Shown: piece after piece, positions 24,530-33,222 of the stretch
How positions within the stretch are numbered: the first letter of the stretch is position 1
Layout: the number at the start of each line of letters is the position of its first letter
From: an uncultured Atopobiaceae bacterium
GTDB taxonomy: Bacteria; Actinomycetota; Coriobacteriia; Coriobacteriales; Atopobiaceae
Direction: 5' to 3'
Assembly: GCA_947626465.1 (NCBI GenBank)
Contig: CANQSI010000001.1
Coordinates: 19,006-83,005 of the forward strand
Length of the DNA: 64,000 nt
Notes under the pieces: model-generated
The model's input: only the letters and a program-made list of their open reading frames with translations
What the model was told of the DNA's origin: nothing
Databases searched by the model: none
Position numbers and translations under genes: made by a program

Positions 24530-26047
24530 GTGAGCGGGGCAACGCAGAACCCTCGAGATCCGAACCAGAGGAAGCCCGAGGGAAGCTTCACGCAGGGAAG
24601 CCAGTTCAGGCGCGGCGAGAGCGGCAGGCTCGTGACGCGCTCGCAAGGCGGCGCCTATACATCGCAGGGCTCGAGCCAGGGGTATGCGAGCGCGAATCCG
24701 CGCCAGGCCCACGCGCGTGCCAACGGACAGCGCCCCTCCGCCGCGCACGCCCGCGCGAACACGCGACCGAGCGCGCAGCGCGCGAGGCGGGGGTCTCGGC
24801 AAAGCGGCTATGCGCAGCGCCCCCAGCTCGAGCAACCCATCATCACGAACCGTGCCGAGGGCTACCAGACGCGTGCGCCACACCAGCGCCCCGCGAGGAA
24901 GCGCTCGAAGGTGCCGGTCGTCGTGGGCATCCTCGCCGCCGTGGCAATCCTCGTAGGCGTGGTCTACTTCCTCTGGGCAACCTTTGGCGTGATGAACGTC
25001 ACCGTCAACGGAGTCGAGCTCACGCTGAAGCCCGGTACCACGGTGGAGGGGGTCGTGGAGGAGGGACACGCGTCGCCTACGCCGGGAAACCTCCTCGCGA
25101 TCGATGGCAGCCTGCTTGAGCAGGGCGCCGGGCAGCCCTTCACTGCGACGGTCGACGGCGAAGCGGCGGACGGGCAGACGGTGCTCAAGAACGGCAACGT
25201 CGTGCAGATCTCCGACGGGGGCGACACCACCGAGGAGACCACGACAGAAGAGGTGAGCATCCCCTTCGGAACCTCGAGCTCGGACACCTGGGGCGCGATC
25301 CACGTCTACTCGCAGGGAACGGACGGCGTCATGCAGCGCGTGACGGGCACCCGTTCGGGAATCGTGCAGGAGACCGTCCTCCAGGCGCCCGTTGACGCCG
25401 GCTACGTGCAGTACAACGCCGATACCGGCGACGACAAGGTGGTGGCGCTCACCTTCGACGATGGCCCCTGGGACACCACCACGCAGCAGATCCTCGACAT
25501 CCTGAAGGAGAACGGCGCCGTGGCCACGTTCTTCACCATCGGCAACCAGATCGCTGGCCATGAGGACCTCGTGAAGGAGGCCGTGGCGAACGGCAACGAG
25601 GTCTGCACGCACACGTGGGACCACGCGGACGGCTCCGGGCAGGGCGTGAACCTCACCTACATGAGCCCCGAGGAGCAGATCAACGAGGTCGAGAAGGGGC
25701 GTCAGGCCATCACCGACGCCACCGGCCAGGAGGCTCCCACGGTTATCCGTTCGCCGGGTGGCAACTTCTATGGCGACACGATCCAGATCCTCGAGCCGTA
25801 CGTGACGGCGGAGATTAACTGGAACATCGACACCGAGGACTGGAAGCGCCCCGGGGTGGACGCCATCGTGGCGCAGATCGAAAGCGCGCAGCCGGGCGAC
25901 ATCATCCTCATGCACGACGGGGGCGGCGACCGCTCGCAGACGGTCGAGGCGCTCTCGATCGCGCTGCCCTACCTGAAGGAGCAGGGTTTTTCCTTCGTGA
26001 CCATCGACCAGCTGCTCCAGTACCCGATTCCGAGCGTGCAGGAATAG
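24530..26047 (+). CDS. Membrane-anchored polysaccharide deacetylase (NodB domain)
   Basis: A 505-residue protein. The N-terminal ~125 residues are cytoplasmic, rich in Arg, Gln, Ser and Ala with repeated short motifs. A single membrane segment follows (about residues 128-152). Then comes a small β-rich linker domain with an acidic Thr patch (GGDTTEETTTEEVS). The C-terminal NodB domain starts near residue 303 with ALTFDDGPWD. Its metal His pair is in CTHTWDHADG (about 360), RSPGG follows, and the closing motif is IILMHDGGGDRSQTVEAL. It should remove N- or O-acetyl groups from peptidoglycan or a surface polysaccharide. The start is GTG 24530 behind CGGGAG; earlier frame sequence is not protein-like. 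Confidence 0.9.
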   Translation: MSGATQNPRDPNQRKPEGSFTQGSQFRRGESGRLVTRSQGGAYTSQGSSQGYASANPRQAHARANGQRPSAAHARANTRPSAQRARRGSRQSGYAQRPQLEQPIITNRAEGYQTRAPHQRPARKRSKVPVVVGILAAVAILVGVVYFLWATFGVMNVTVNGVELTLKPGTTVEGVVEEGHASPTPGNLLAIDGSLLEQGAGQPFTATVDGEAADGQTVLKNGNVVQISDGGDTTEETTTEEVSIPFGTSSSDTWGAIHVYSQGTDGVMQRVTGTRSGIVQETVLQAPVDAGYVQYNADTGDDKVVALTFDDGPWDTTTQQILDILKENGAVATFFTIGNQIAGHEDLVKEAVANGNEVCTHTWDHADGSGQGVNLTYMSPEEQINEVEKGRQAITDATGQEAPTVIRSPGGNFYGDTIQILEPYVTAEINWNIDTEDWKRPGVDAIVAQIESAQPGDIILMHDGGGDRSQTVEALSIALPYLKEQGFSFVTIDQLLQYPIPSVQE

Positions 26048-26075
26048 CGCACCTCCACCAGCCATCGCAATAATG

Positions 26076-26111
26076 CGCCTCCCGAGCCCCTGAGAGCCCG
26101 GGAGGCGTTTT
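26076..26111 (+). terminator. Intrinsic terminator after the polysaccharide deacetylase gene
   Basis: CGCCTCCCG (26076-26084) pairs with CGGGAGGCG (26099-26107), followed by TTTT. It sits between the plus-strand deacetylase gene and the convergent Ntn hydrolase gene ending at 26141; the minus-strand tail (CATTATT) is weaker. Confidence 0.85.
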
Positions 26112-26140
26112 CGTGCGAGACGGCTATGGGCGGACGAATC

Positions 26141-27493
26141 TTAGAAGTGCGTCCACGGCTGATGCGGGCGGCTCTTGAGATAGCCTTCCTGCCAATTCCA
26201 TTGGGGATGCGCCTCGAGGAAGGCCTCGGCGTCGAAGGGCACGCCGTCTGCGCGACCGAAGCGAGCCCACATCGCGACGTTGTCGATGTCCGTGGCCTCG
26301 GCGCACTTTCCGTCCACGGAGCCCGCCGGATAGAACGGGATGTTCCACACGGCGCCGGGATCGTCTGCGAAGTACTGGGGATCGGCGTCGTAGTGCGCGC
26401 ATATGTTCCTCGAGGACGGGCAGTCGTAGCCGAGGTAGGGGTCGAACGTGTCCGCGAGCACGAGCTTCGCCTGCTCCGCGTCCATCTTTCCCCTGAGGCC
26501 GGGGATGATCTGCTGGAAGCGCAGGCGCCGCGCGCCGGTCTGCTGGCGCGGGTCGTTGTAGCCGTTGTCCACGCACTCGAGGTTGCGCACGCGCGGGTCG
26601 TCCGCGGCGTTGCATCCGAAGAGGAAGCCGTCCTTGGTGCGCACGAGCTGCTGGAACTGGAGGCCCTGCTCATAGCGCGCGACCTCGCCCGTCTTCGCGT
26701 CCGCTACGAACCAGATGTTCGCGTAGCCGCCGTTGTTGCCGCGCTCGATGCGCTCCACGAACTCGTCGATGGAGTTGGCGAACTGTGCCGCATCGCGCGC
26801 ACGCACGTACTCGGGGGTCTTGGTTTCGTCGTAGCCGCGGAAGCCCGCGATGGTCGTCTCCGTGATGGCGATGCCTCCGGAGGTGACGTAGAAGTCCATC
26901 ATCGAGGCGATGTAGCCGGGAACCGTCTGCATGATGAAGCGATTGCCCTCTTCGGGATCCACCTCTTCGATCACGTTGAAGTTCTGGCCCGCCCAGAAGT
27001 CGTCGAAGGCCTCATGGGCGATTACCGGACGCCCGTCTTTGGTGTAGGAGCCGGTGGCCACGAAGCCCGAGCAGTGGGAGCCCTTCGGGCCCGTCTTCGG
27101 GGGATTGTTCGCGTACTTCTGCGCGACGAGCGGCCACCAGTAGTCCGTGAGCTCCATCCACGCGTTCCAACCGATCACGCCGTCGAGGTCGATGGGACAG
27201 CCGTTGTCGGAGGCGCCTTCGGCGATGCCGCGCATCTCCTCGAGCTGCCAATCGGGGATCTTGTCCTTGTGGAGCTTCACCGCGCTCTCCACGAAGAACG
27301 AATAAGGCATGCCGAAGGTCTGGAGCGTCATGTAGTCGTAGACGCGAAGGGCCTCGGCGAGGGCGTCGGCCAGAAGGTAACCGTGCTGGTATCCCAGCTC
27401 GTAGGGGGTGCCGGAGACCTTTACGTGGTGCCAGCCGTTCACGTCTTCTCGGGATGCCTTGGCAAGGATCGCCTCATGTTCTGCATCAAGCAT
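26141..27493 (-). CDS. C45 / phospholipase B-like Ntn hydrolase
   Basis: A 450-residue protein with the layout of autoproteolytic C45 acyltransferases and phospholipase-B-like hydrolases. The opening motif GTPYELGYQHGYLLADAL is the G-x-p-y-e-x-G-x-x-x-G pattern of that group. GSHCSGFVATGSYTKDGRP carries the likely N-terminal nucleophile Cys141, exposed by self-cleavage. MMDFYVTSGGIAITETTI is also family-like. No signal peptide is seen, so it would act in the cytoplasm unless exported otherwise. The start is ATG 27493 with GGAAAGGACGAA upstream, a leader much like that of pepC. Substrates could be amide-linked acyl groups; the specific one is unknown. Confidence 0.75.
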   Translation of the reverse strand: MLDAEHEAILAKASREDVNGWHHVKVSGTPYELGYQHGYLLADALAEALRVYDYMTLQTFGMPYSFFVESAVKLHKDKIPDWQLEEMRGIAEGASDNGCPIDLDGVIGWNAWMELTDYWWPLVAQKYANNPPKTGPKGSHCSGFVATGSYTKDGRPVIAHEAFDDFWAGQNFNVIEEVDPEEGNRFIMQTVPGYIASMMDFYVTSGGIAITETTIAGFRGYDETKTPEYVRARDAAQFANSIDEFVERIERGNNGGYANIWFVADAKTGEVARYEQGLQFQQLVRTKDGFLFGCNAADDPRVRNLECVDNGYNDPRQQTGARRLRFQQIIPGLRGKMDAEQAKLVLADTFDPYLGYDCPSSRNICAHYDADPQYFADDPGAVWNIPFYPAGSVDGKCAEATDIDNVAMWARFGRADGVPFDAEAFLEAHPQWNWQEGYLKSRPHQPWTHF

Positions 27494-27708
27494 ATTTCGT
27501 CCTTTCCCACGCCACGATGCCTCCCGCGCCCTGCTTCCTAGGGGCTCTTTCCCCTGCGAGGCGTTGGGCGCAGGGATGGAGTGGCAAACGTCACGAGAAC
27601 TTCTCAAAAAGGGCACGGAGCCGCGTCTTCATCCGAGCATGTTCACGCGCGCGCGAGTTTCATGCCACACTATCCGCGTGGGAATGAAGCTCGTTCGAAG
27701 GGTTCTCC

Positions 27709-28356
27709 ATGCCTTTCAAGAAGCACAAGGAGAAGGCCGAGGAAGCAGCTGCGGCGGCCAACCAAACGCATAAGAAGCATCATTTCGACGCCGTCGAGGA
27801 TGTGTCGAGCGAAGAGGACCTCGAGAAGCATCGTCGCACGTACCGTCTCTTCGACACGTCGGTGGAAGTGCGCACCGATCAAGGCGATCGCATGTGGGAG
27901 GTGGCGATCGAAACGGCGCTCATCGAGCGTATGGGAGCCAACAACACTGGCTACATCGCGCAGGTGTGCCCTGCGGCCGACTACAACAAGTTCGTGCTCT
28001 CGGCGCGCGGGGAGAACTTCTTCGGATGCTCGACCGACATCACGACGCTTCCGTACTTCGACGTGTACTACGACCGCGCAACGCGCCTCTATGCGGCGCA
28101 CCTCGCCAACGCCCACTACGGCATGCCCCTCTCGGTCTTTCGAAGGGGCTACGAGCGCAGGATGCGCGAGATGCCGCTCGAGCGCACGGAGCTCGAGGCC
28201 ACCCTCGAGGAGCGCATGAACGTCATCCTCAAGGAGACGAAGGAAACGTGGAAAGAGGACTGCGAGAAGTATCGCAGCCGCTACGGGGACGTCTACGCCG
28301 AGGTCTTCGGGCCCGATGCGCCTCCTCCCTCGCCCCACGCCGCTGAACTCGAATAG
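27709..28356 (+). CDS. Unrecognised cytoplasmic protein, 215 aa
   Basis: I do not recognise this protein. It begins with a Lys/Ala/Glu-rich stretch (KKHKEKAEEAAAAANQTHKK), has a central mixed region containing YRLFDTSVEVRTDQGDRMW and GANNTGYIAQVCPAADYNKF, and ends in a charged, probably helical segment and a Pro-rich tail. There is no signal peptide or membrane segment. The start ATG 27709 has GAAGGG upstream. The next gene starts six bases after its stop, so the two form a pair. Codon use and GC match the neighbours, with no sign of recent transfer. The 215-base divergent gap upstream shows no confident promoter. Confidence 0.7.
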   Translation: MPFKKHKEKAEEAAAAANQTHKKHHFDAVEDVSSEEDLEKHRRTYRLFDTSVEVRTDQGDRMWEVAIETALIERMGANNTGYIAQVCPAADYNKFVLSARGENFFGCSTDITTLPYFDVYYDRATRLYAAHLANAHYGMPLSVFRRGYERRMREMPLERTELEATLEERMNVILKETKETWKEDCEKYRSRYGDVYAEVFGPDAPPPSPHAAELE

Positions 28357-28362
28357 GACACC

Positions 28363-29625
28363 ATGGCAAAGAACAAGAAGAAGCGCGCCCGGCGCATGCC
28401 CAAGATGCCGGAGCGCGAGCTCCATGTAGATGACATCCAAGAACTCGAAGGCGGCGCGCTCCTCTCCACCGAGGACACCGCCGCCGCCCTCCGCACGTTC
28501 CAGGACGATCTCGAGGAGGCGAGGCGCGAGGGCATCGTCCCAAAGCCCTCAAGCGAGACGGAAAATCCCTCGTTCATGGATCAGTTCGCCCGCAACGGCG
28601 CAGAGAAGCACGAGGTCTTCCGCTACATTCGCGACCACACGGGCGACGTGCCGAACGAGGATGCCGACGACTGGATCCAGACGTTCTACGTGGCCAAGGT
28701 CCAGGGAACGAGCGTGGCGTTCTTCATCGCGCTCATCCTCTCCGTGGGTGGCGTCATCATCGGCAACTTCCGTGGCACCGCCACCATCGGCATCGTCATC
28801 TCGTGGATGCTCTCGTTCGTGCTGCTTGCGGCCATCATCGTCTTCGTGATGGTGTGGTTCATCGGGAGGCGCGTGTACCCGAAGATCGCGATCATGCTCG
28901 ATGCCGGGCGCGATCCCGAGACGTATTGCATGCGCTACCTCGCCTACCTCCGCGAAAAGAACACGAAGGACGTGCTTGAGGCCATCGCGAACTACTCGCG
29001 AGGGCTTCGCTGGCAGGGTCGCTGGAAGGATGCCACCGAGCTCTTCGACAGCTACATCGCAGACTACGGCATGCTCGGTGATGCCCGCGCGCAGTACCTG
29101 CACCACCAACTCCTCGCCTGCTGTGCGTTTGACCGCGGGCGCCTCCAAACCATGCAGGCGGAGATCGCCTACATGAAGAGCGTGCCCACCGCCGATCTCG
29201 ATGAATCCCTCACGTCGTCCATGGACACGCTCGTAAAGCTCGAGCAACTGCTCGAGCTCGAGCGCGATGGCAAGAAGCGCGAGGCCTATGAGCTCGTCGA
29301 AAGCTTCTTCTACAGCTCGGAGAACGTGCTTCGCGTGGCGCTCGCGCTCCATCTCGGCACGAACTCCGACAACCGAAACGACGCACTCGAGTGGATCAAC
29401 TTCGTCGTGCAGATGGGCGTCACCACGTGGTGCGTGAAGCGCGCGAAGGCCATTCGAAACTCCGGGCAACTGCAAAAGCTCCCCGCGGGCGAGAGCCGTT
29501 TCGGCAAGAACGCGCGCGAGCGCAGACGCGATGCACGCGAGAAGAGGAAAGCCGAGCGTGCGCGCCTCGCCGAGCTCGCCGACGCCGAGACCACCGTGGA
29601 ACACGAGGCGCAGATCCCCCGCTAG
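28363..29625 (+). CDS. Unrecognised membrane protein with two transmembrane segments, 420 aa
   Basis: I do not recognise this protein. It has a basic N-terminus (MAKNKKKRARRMPKM), then about 110 mostly charged residues. Two adjacent hydrophobic segments follow (about residues 119-138 and 147-168; VAFFIALILSVGGVIIGNF and SFVLLAAIIVFVMVWFI). A soluble helical domain of about 200 residues with spacing like TPR helices comes next, and a very basic tail (ARERRRDAREKRKAERARL). Both ends should face the cytoplasm. It is cotranscribed with the preceding unknown gene. A role as a membrane scaffold is a guess from topology only. Confidence 0.7.
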   Translation: MAKNKKKRARRMPKMPERELHVDDIQELEGGALLSTEDTAAALRTFQDDLEEARREGIVPKPSSETENPSFMDQFARNGAEKHEVFRYIRDHTGDVPNEDADDWIQTFYVAKVQGTSVAFFIALILSVGGVIIGNFRGTATIGIVISWMLSFVLLAAIIVFVMVWFIGRRVYPKIAIMLDAGRDPETYCMRYLAYLREKNTKDVLEAIANYSRGLRWQGRWKDATELFDSYIADYGMLGDARAQYLHHQLLACCAFDRGRLQTMQAEIAYMKSVPTADLDESLTSSMDTLVKLEQLLELERDGKKREAYELVESFFYSSENVLRVALALHLGTNSDNRNDALEWINFVVQMGVTTWCVKRAKAIRNSGQLQKLPAGESRFGKNARERRRDAREKRKAERARLAELADAETTVEHEAQIPR

Positions 29626-29810
29626 GCGAGGGGAGTGGGCCCCATTCGCCGACGCGTGGAAACCGTTGCGGGACCTCCACAGGGAAAACACATATCTTTT
29701 GTGCCGCATGCGCGAAACTTCGATCGAGGCGCGCGCGTGCGTCCGATGTTTCGCTCGACACATACGACCGAGAGTTCTCCTGCTCTTTCGACTCAGCACT
29801 CTCGGGAAGA

Positions 29811-29840
29811 GGTGAAGGCCCCGGGGACGGGGCCTTCGCC
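29811..29840 (+). terminator. Hairpin upstream of ileS, probable terminator of the preceding unit
   Basis: GGTGAAGGCCCC (29811-29822) pairs with GGGGCCTTCGCC (29829-29840) with one G-T wobble and a 6-base loop. There is no U-tract. It lies just before the ileS promoter, so it more likely ends or stabilises the upstream mRNA than attenuates ileS. The rest of 29626-29810 contains nothing I can name. Confidence 0.5.
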
Positions 29841-29841
29841 G

Positions 29842-29850
29842 TGTTAGCAT
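29842..29850 (+). promoter_or_regulatory. Extended -10 promoter for ileS
   Basis: TG-T-TAGCAT follows the hairpin directly and lies 37 bases before the ileS start, giving a short leader that holds only GAAGGAG. It belongs to the TGn-TAnnnT set seen repeatedly in this window. No -35 is evident. Confidence 0.45.
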
Positions 29851-29886
29851 TGGCGTTTGGCTTCACCGCATACGAAGGAGACTTCC

Positions 29887-32703
29887 GTGGCAAACGAGTA
29901 TCGCCAAACGATGAACTTGCCCAAGACGAGCTTTCCCATGCGCGCCTCGCTCGCAACGCGCGAGCCGGAGCGCCTCCATGCGTGGGAGGACGCCGGCGTG
30001 TACGAGCTCGCGCTCTCGCGCGCGAAGGAACGCGATGCGGAGCCGTTCGTGCTCCACGATGGGCCTCCCTACGCAAACGGGCCCATCCACCTCGGGCATG
30101 CGCTGAATAAGATCACCAAGGACATTATCAATCGCTATCAGATCATGCAGGGACGCGCCGTCACCTACGTGCCGGGCTGGGATTGCCACGGCCAGCCGAT
30201 CGAGCACAAGGTGGAGGAAACCCTCGGCACCGAGAAGTTCAACGCCACCTCCGCGGAGGAGATTCGCGCCATCTGCCGTGAGTTCGCCGTGGAGAACATC
30301 GACCTCCAGCGCCAGGGCTTCAGGCGCCTCGGCGTGCTCGGCGACTGGGAGCACCCCTATCTCACGCTCTACAAGAGCCACGACGCGGCCGACATCGAGA
30401 TCTTCAAGCGCTTCTTCGAGCGCGGACTCATCTACCGCGGACGCAAGCCGGTGCACTGGTGCACGCACTGCCACACCGCGCTTTCCGAGGCTGAGATCGA
30501 ATATGCGGACGTGGAGGGTCCGTCCATCTACGTGGCCTTCGAGCTGCGCGGAAAGCCGGCTGGCCTCGAAGGCTTCGATGGCCCCATCGACCTCGCCATC
30601 TGGACGACGACGCCCTGGACGCTTCCCGCGGATGGCGCGGTGGCCGTGAAGCCGGACGGGCGCTATGTGGCGCTCGCCCACGATGGGCGCGCCGCGATCG
30701 TGATCGAGGAGCTCGCGGAGAGCGTGGCCGAGCTCGCGGGATGGCCCTACGAGCTCGTCGCGGTGGACGGCGAGCCGTGGAGCGCGACGGGAGAGGAGCT
30801 CGCAGGCCTCGAATACACGCACCCCATCTTCGCTGATTACGACGGGGCGAAGGTCATCGTCGCGGACTACGTGGGCACCACCGAGGGCACCGGCCTCGTG
30901 CACATCGCACCCGGCCACGGCGCCGACGACTTCTACGTGGGTGTGGAAAACGACATCCCCGTGGTGAACCCGGTGGATGACGACGGGTGCTTCCTCGAGG
31001 GCGATTCCTTTGGCTCGGGCGGCCCGTGGTCTGGCCTCGAGGTGACGGACGCGAACCCGAAGATCATCGAATGGCTCAAGGTTCGGGGCACGCTCATCGC
31101 CTCGAAGAAGATCACGCACTCCTACCCGCATTGCTGGCGCTGCAAGAATCCCGTGATCTTCCGTGCGACGAGCCAGTGGTTCGTCTCGATGGACGACACC
31201 GGGCTCAGGCAGCGTGCGATCGATGCGATCGATAGCGAGGTGAGATGGTATCCGGAGGCCTCGTCGAAGCGCATCCGCTCGATGGTCGAGGGGCGCCCCG
31301 ATTGGTGCCTTTCGCGCCAGCGCGTGTGGGGCGTGCCGGTGCCCTCCTACACCTGCGCGCACTGCGGCGAGAAGGTGATGACGTCGGAGACGCTCGATGC
31401 GGTGATCGCGCTCTTCAAGGAGAAGGGCTCGGACGCGTGGTTCACCGACGATCCCGCGAGCTACCTCGGCGATGCGTGCGTGTGCCCGCACTGCGGCTCG
31501 CACGAGCTCACGCCCGATCGCGACATCCTCGACGTGTGGTGGGATAGCGGCGTGTCGCACACCGCGGTCTTGAAGACCCGTCCCGAGCTCCAATTCCCGG
31601 CGGATCTCTACCTCGAGGGCTCCGACCAGCATCGCGGCTGGTTCCAGGCGGCGCTCCTCACCTCGATCGGCGCGTGGGATTGTCCGCCCTTCCGCGCGGT
31701 GCTCACGCAGGGCTTCACGCTCGATGGCCAGGGCCGCAAGATGTCGAAGTCGCTCGGCAACGTGATCGATCCGAACGAGGTCATGGCCACGATGGGCGCC
31801 GACATCATCCGCCTCTGGGTGGCCTCGGTGGACACCTCGCAGGACATGCCCTGCGATGAGGAGATCCTCGCGCAGGTGTCCGATGCCTATCGCCGATTCC
31901 GCAACACGTATCGCTTCCTCTTGGGAGAGCTCGAGGATCAGTTCGACCCCGCAAAGGACGCGCTTTCCTTCGACGAGCTCCTGCCCTACGACCAGCTCGT
32001 GCTCGCGCGTGCGGCTGAGGTGCACGAGGAGGTATCGCGCGCCTACGCGGACTTCCGCTTCAACGCGGTCTATCGCGAGCTCTACCGCTTCGTCACGACG
32101 GAGCTCTCCAATGGCTACCTGAATGCCACGAAGGATCGCATGTACTGCGAGGACGCGGATTCCTATGCGAGGCGCAGCGCGCAGACCGCCTGGGCGGAGC
32201 TCCTCGCGATGCTCGTCAGAGATCTCCAGCCCGTGCTCTGCTTCACCACCGACGAGGTGCTCGAGCACCTGCCCGAGGGCATGCGCGAGGGCGTGGAGTA
32301 CGCGGCGCTCCTCTCCTGGTACGAGAGCCCCGTGCCCGAGGGGGAGCGCGCGGCGCTCACCATGGTGTACCAGGATCTTCTCGCCATCAGGGCCGCCTAT
32401 ACGAAGTCCTATGAGGAGGCCCTCGCGGCGGGCGCGATCGCGCAGAAGACAACCCAGGCATCCCGCGCCCTCGTGCGCGCCCCCAAGGATGTGATCGAGA
32501 GGGTGCGCTCGCTCGAGGGCCTCGACGTCTCGGAGGTTCTCGTGTGCTCGGCGGTGTCCTTCGAGGAGGCGCCCGAGCTCGAGGTCGTCGTGGAGCCGGC
32601 GGAGGGTGAGCGCTGCGATCGATGCTGGATGTGGCGAGAGGTCGACGAGCACCACCTGTGCGCTCGCTGCCAAAGCGTCGTCGACGCGGAAAGGCGCGAA
32701 TAA
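29887..32703 (+). CDS. ileS: Isoleucyl-tRNA synthetase
   Basis: A 938-residue class I aminoacyl-tRNA synthetase. The HIGH motif is GPIHLGHALNK near residue 68, the KMSKS motif is GRKMSKSLGNV near 617, and the editing domain sits between (WTTTPWTLPADGAVAV). The C-terminal zinc knuckle CDRCW plus CARC (near 909) marks the bacterial IleRS type. The start is GTG 29887 with GAAGGAG upstream; the open frame before it overlaps the promoter. It heads a close-packed run with lspA, rluD and a glycosyltransferase. No T-box leader is recognisable. Confidence 0.97.
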   Translation: MANEYRQTMNLPKTSFPMRASLATREPERLHAWEDAGVYELALSRAKERDAEPFVLHDGPPYANGPIHLGHALNKITKDIINRYQIMQGRAVTYVPGWDCHGQPIEHKVEETLGTEKFNATSAEEIRAICREFAVENIDLQRQGFRRLGVLGDWEHPYLTLYKSHDAADIEIFKRFFERGLIYRGRKPVHWCTHCHTALSEAEIEYADVEGPSIYVAFELRGKPAGLEGFDGPIDLAIWTTTPWTLPADGAVAVKPDGRYVALAHDGRAAIVIEELAESVAELAGWPYELVAVDGEPWSATGEELAGLEYTHPIFADYDGAKVIVADYVGTTEGTGLVHIAPGHGADDFYVGVENDIPVVNPVDDDGCFLEGDSFGSGGPWSGLEVTDANPKIIEWLKVRGTLIASKKITHSYPHCWRCKNPVIFRATSQWFVSMDDTGLRQRAIDAIDSEVRWYPEASSKRIRSMVEGRPDWCLSRQRVWGVPVPSYTCAHCGEKVMTSETLDAVIALFKEKGSDAWFTDDPASYLGDACVCPHCGSHELTPDRDILDVWWDSGVSHTAVLKTRPELQFPADLYLEGSDQHRGWFQAALLTSIGAWDCPPFRAVLTQGFTLDGQGRKMSKSLGNVIDPNEVMATMGADIIRLWVASVDTSQDMPCDEEILAQVSDAYRRFRNTYRFLLGELEDQFDPAKDALSFDELLPYDQLVLARAAEVHEEVSRAYADFRFNAVYRELYRFVTTELSNGYLNATKDRMYCEDADSYARRSAQTAWAELLAMLVRDLQPVLCFTTDEVLEHLPEGMREGVEYAALLSWYESPVPEGERAALTMVYQDLLAIRAAYTKSYEEALAAGAIAQKTTQASRALVRAPKDVIERVRSLEGLDVSEVLVCSAVSFEEAPELEVVVEPAEGERCDRCWMWREVDEHHLCARCQSVVDAERRE

Positions 32704-32706
32704 CCC

Positions 32707-33222
32707 ATGGCGATCGCCCGGTCAAAGGCCCGCCGCGAGGCGATCTTTAGCCTCGTGGCGCTGATCTGCATCATCGCCGATCAGGCCACCAAGGCGCTCG
32801 CGCGCGAATACCTCTCGCCGGGCGAGGCGGTGCCCTTCATACCGGGCGTGCTGAACCTGCAGTTCACCGTGAACACCGGGGCGGCATTTTCGGTGGGCGA
32901 GGGGCTCTCGTGGCTTTTCGCGGCGATCGCCGTCGTGGTGGTGGCGGCGCTCGCCATCACGCTTTGGAGAACGAGCGACGTGCCCATCTACCTCTGCGTA
33001 TTTGCCGGCATCATCGCCGGTGGCGCCGTGGGAAACCTCATCGATCGCGTGGCTTCCGGCGGAGTCGTCGACTTCTTCGCGACCGCGTTCATGGACTTCC
33101 CCATCTTCAACGTGGCCGACGTCTGCATAGACGTGGGCGTGGTGCTCGGCTTCATCGGCTACGTCATCTGGGATAGGAAGCGTGCGGAGGGCGCAAACGC
33201 TCCGCACGAGGGCGAGGCGTGA
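32707..33222 (+). CDS. lspA: Lipoprotein signal peptidase (signal peptidase II)
   Basis: A 171-residue membrane aspartyl protease that removes signal peptides from prolipoproteins. Four hydrophobic segments are visible. Family motifs are ADQATK, NTGAAFSV, GAVGNLIDRV with VVDFF, and FNVADVCIDVG, which supply the two catalytic Asp. The start ATG 32707 lies three bases after the ileS stop. The stop overlaps the next start (GTGA), giving the conserved ileS-lspA-rluD order. Confidence 0.96.
   Translation: MAIARSKARREAIFSLVALICIIADQATKALAREYLSPGEAVPFIPGVLNLQFTVNTGAAFSVGEGLSWLFAAIAVVVVAALAITLWRTSDVPIYLCVFAGIIAGGAVGNLIDRVASGGVVDFFATAFMDFPIFNVADVCIDVGVVLGFIGYVIWDRKRAEGANAPHEGEA

Noticed and set aside
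29626..29886. Possible T-box leader for ileS
   Set aside because: The fragment GTGGAAACCG near 29656 vaguely resembles the T-box core, but it is not followed by a matching terminator/antiterminator and lies far from the gene. The promoter sits after the only strong hairpin.
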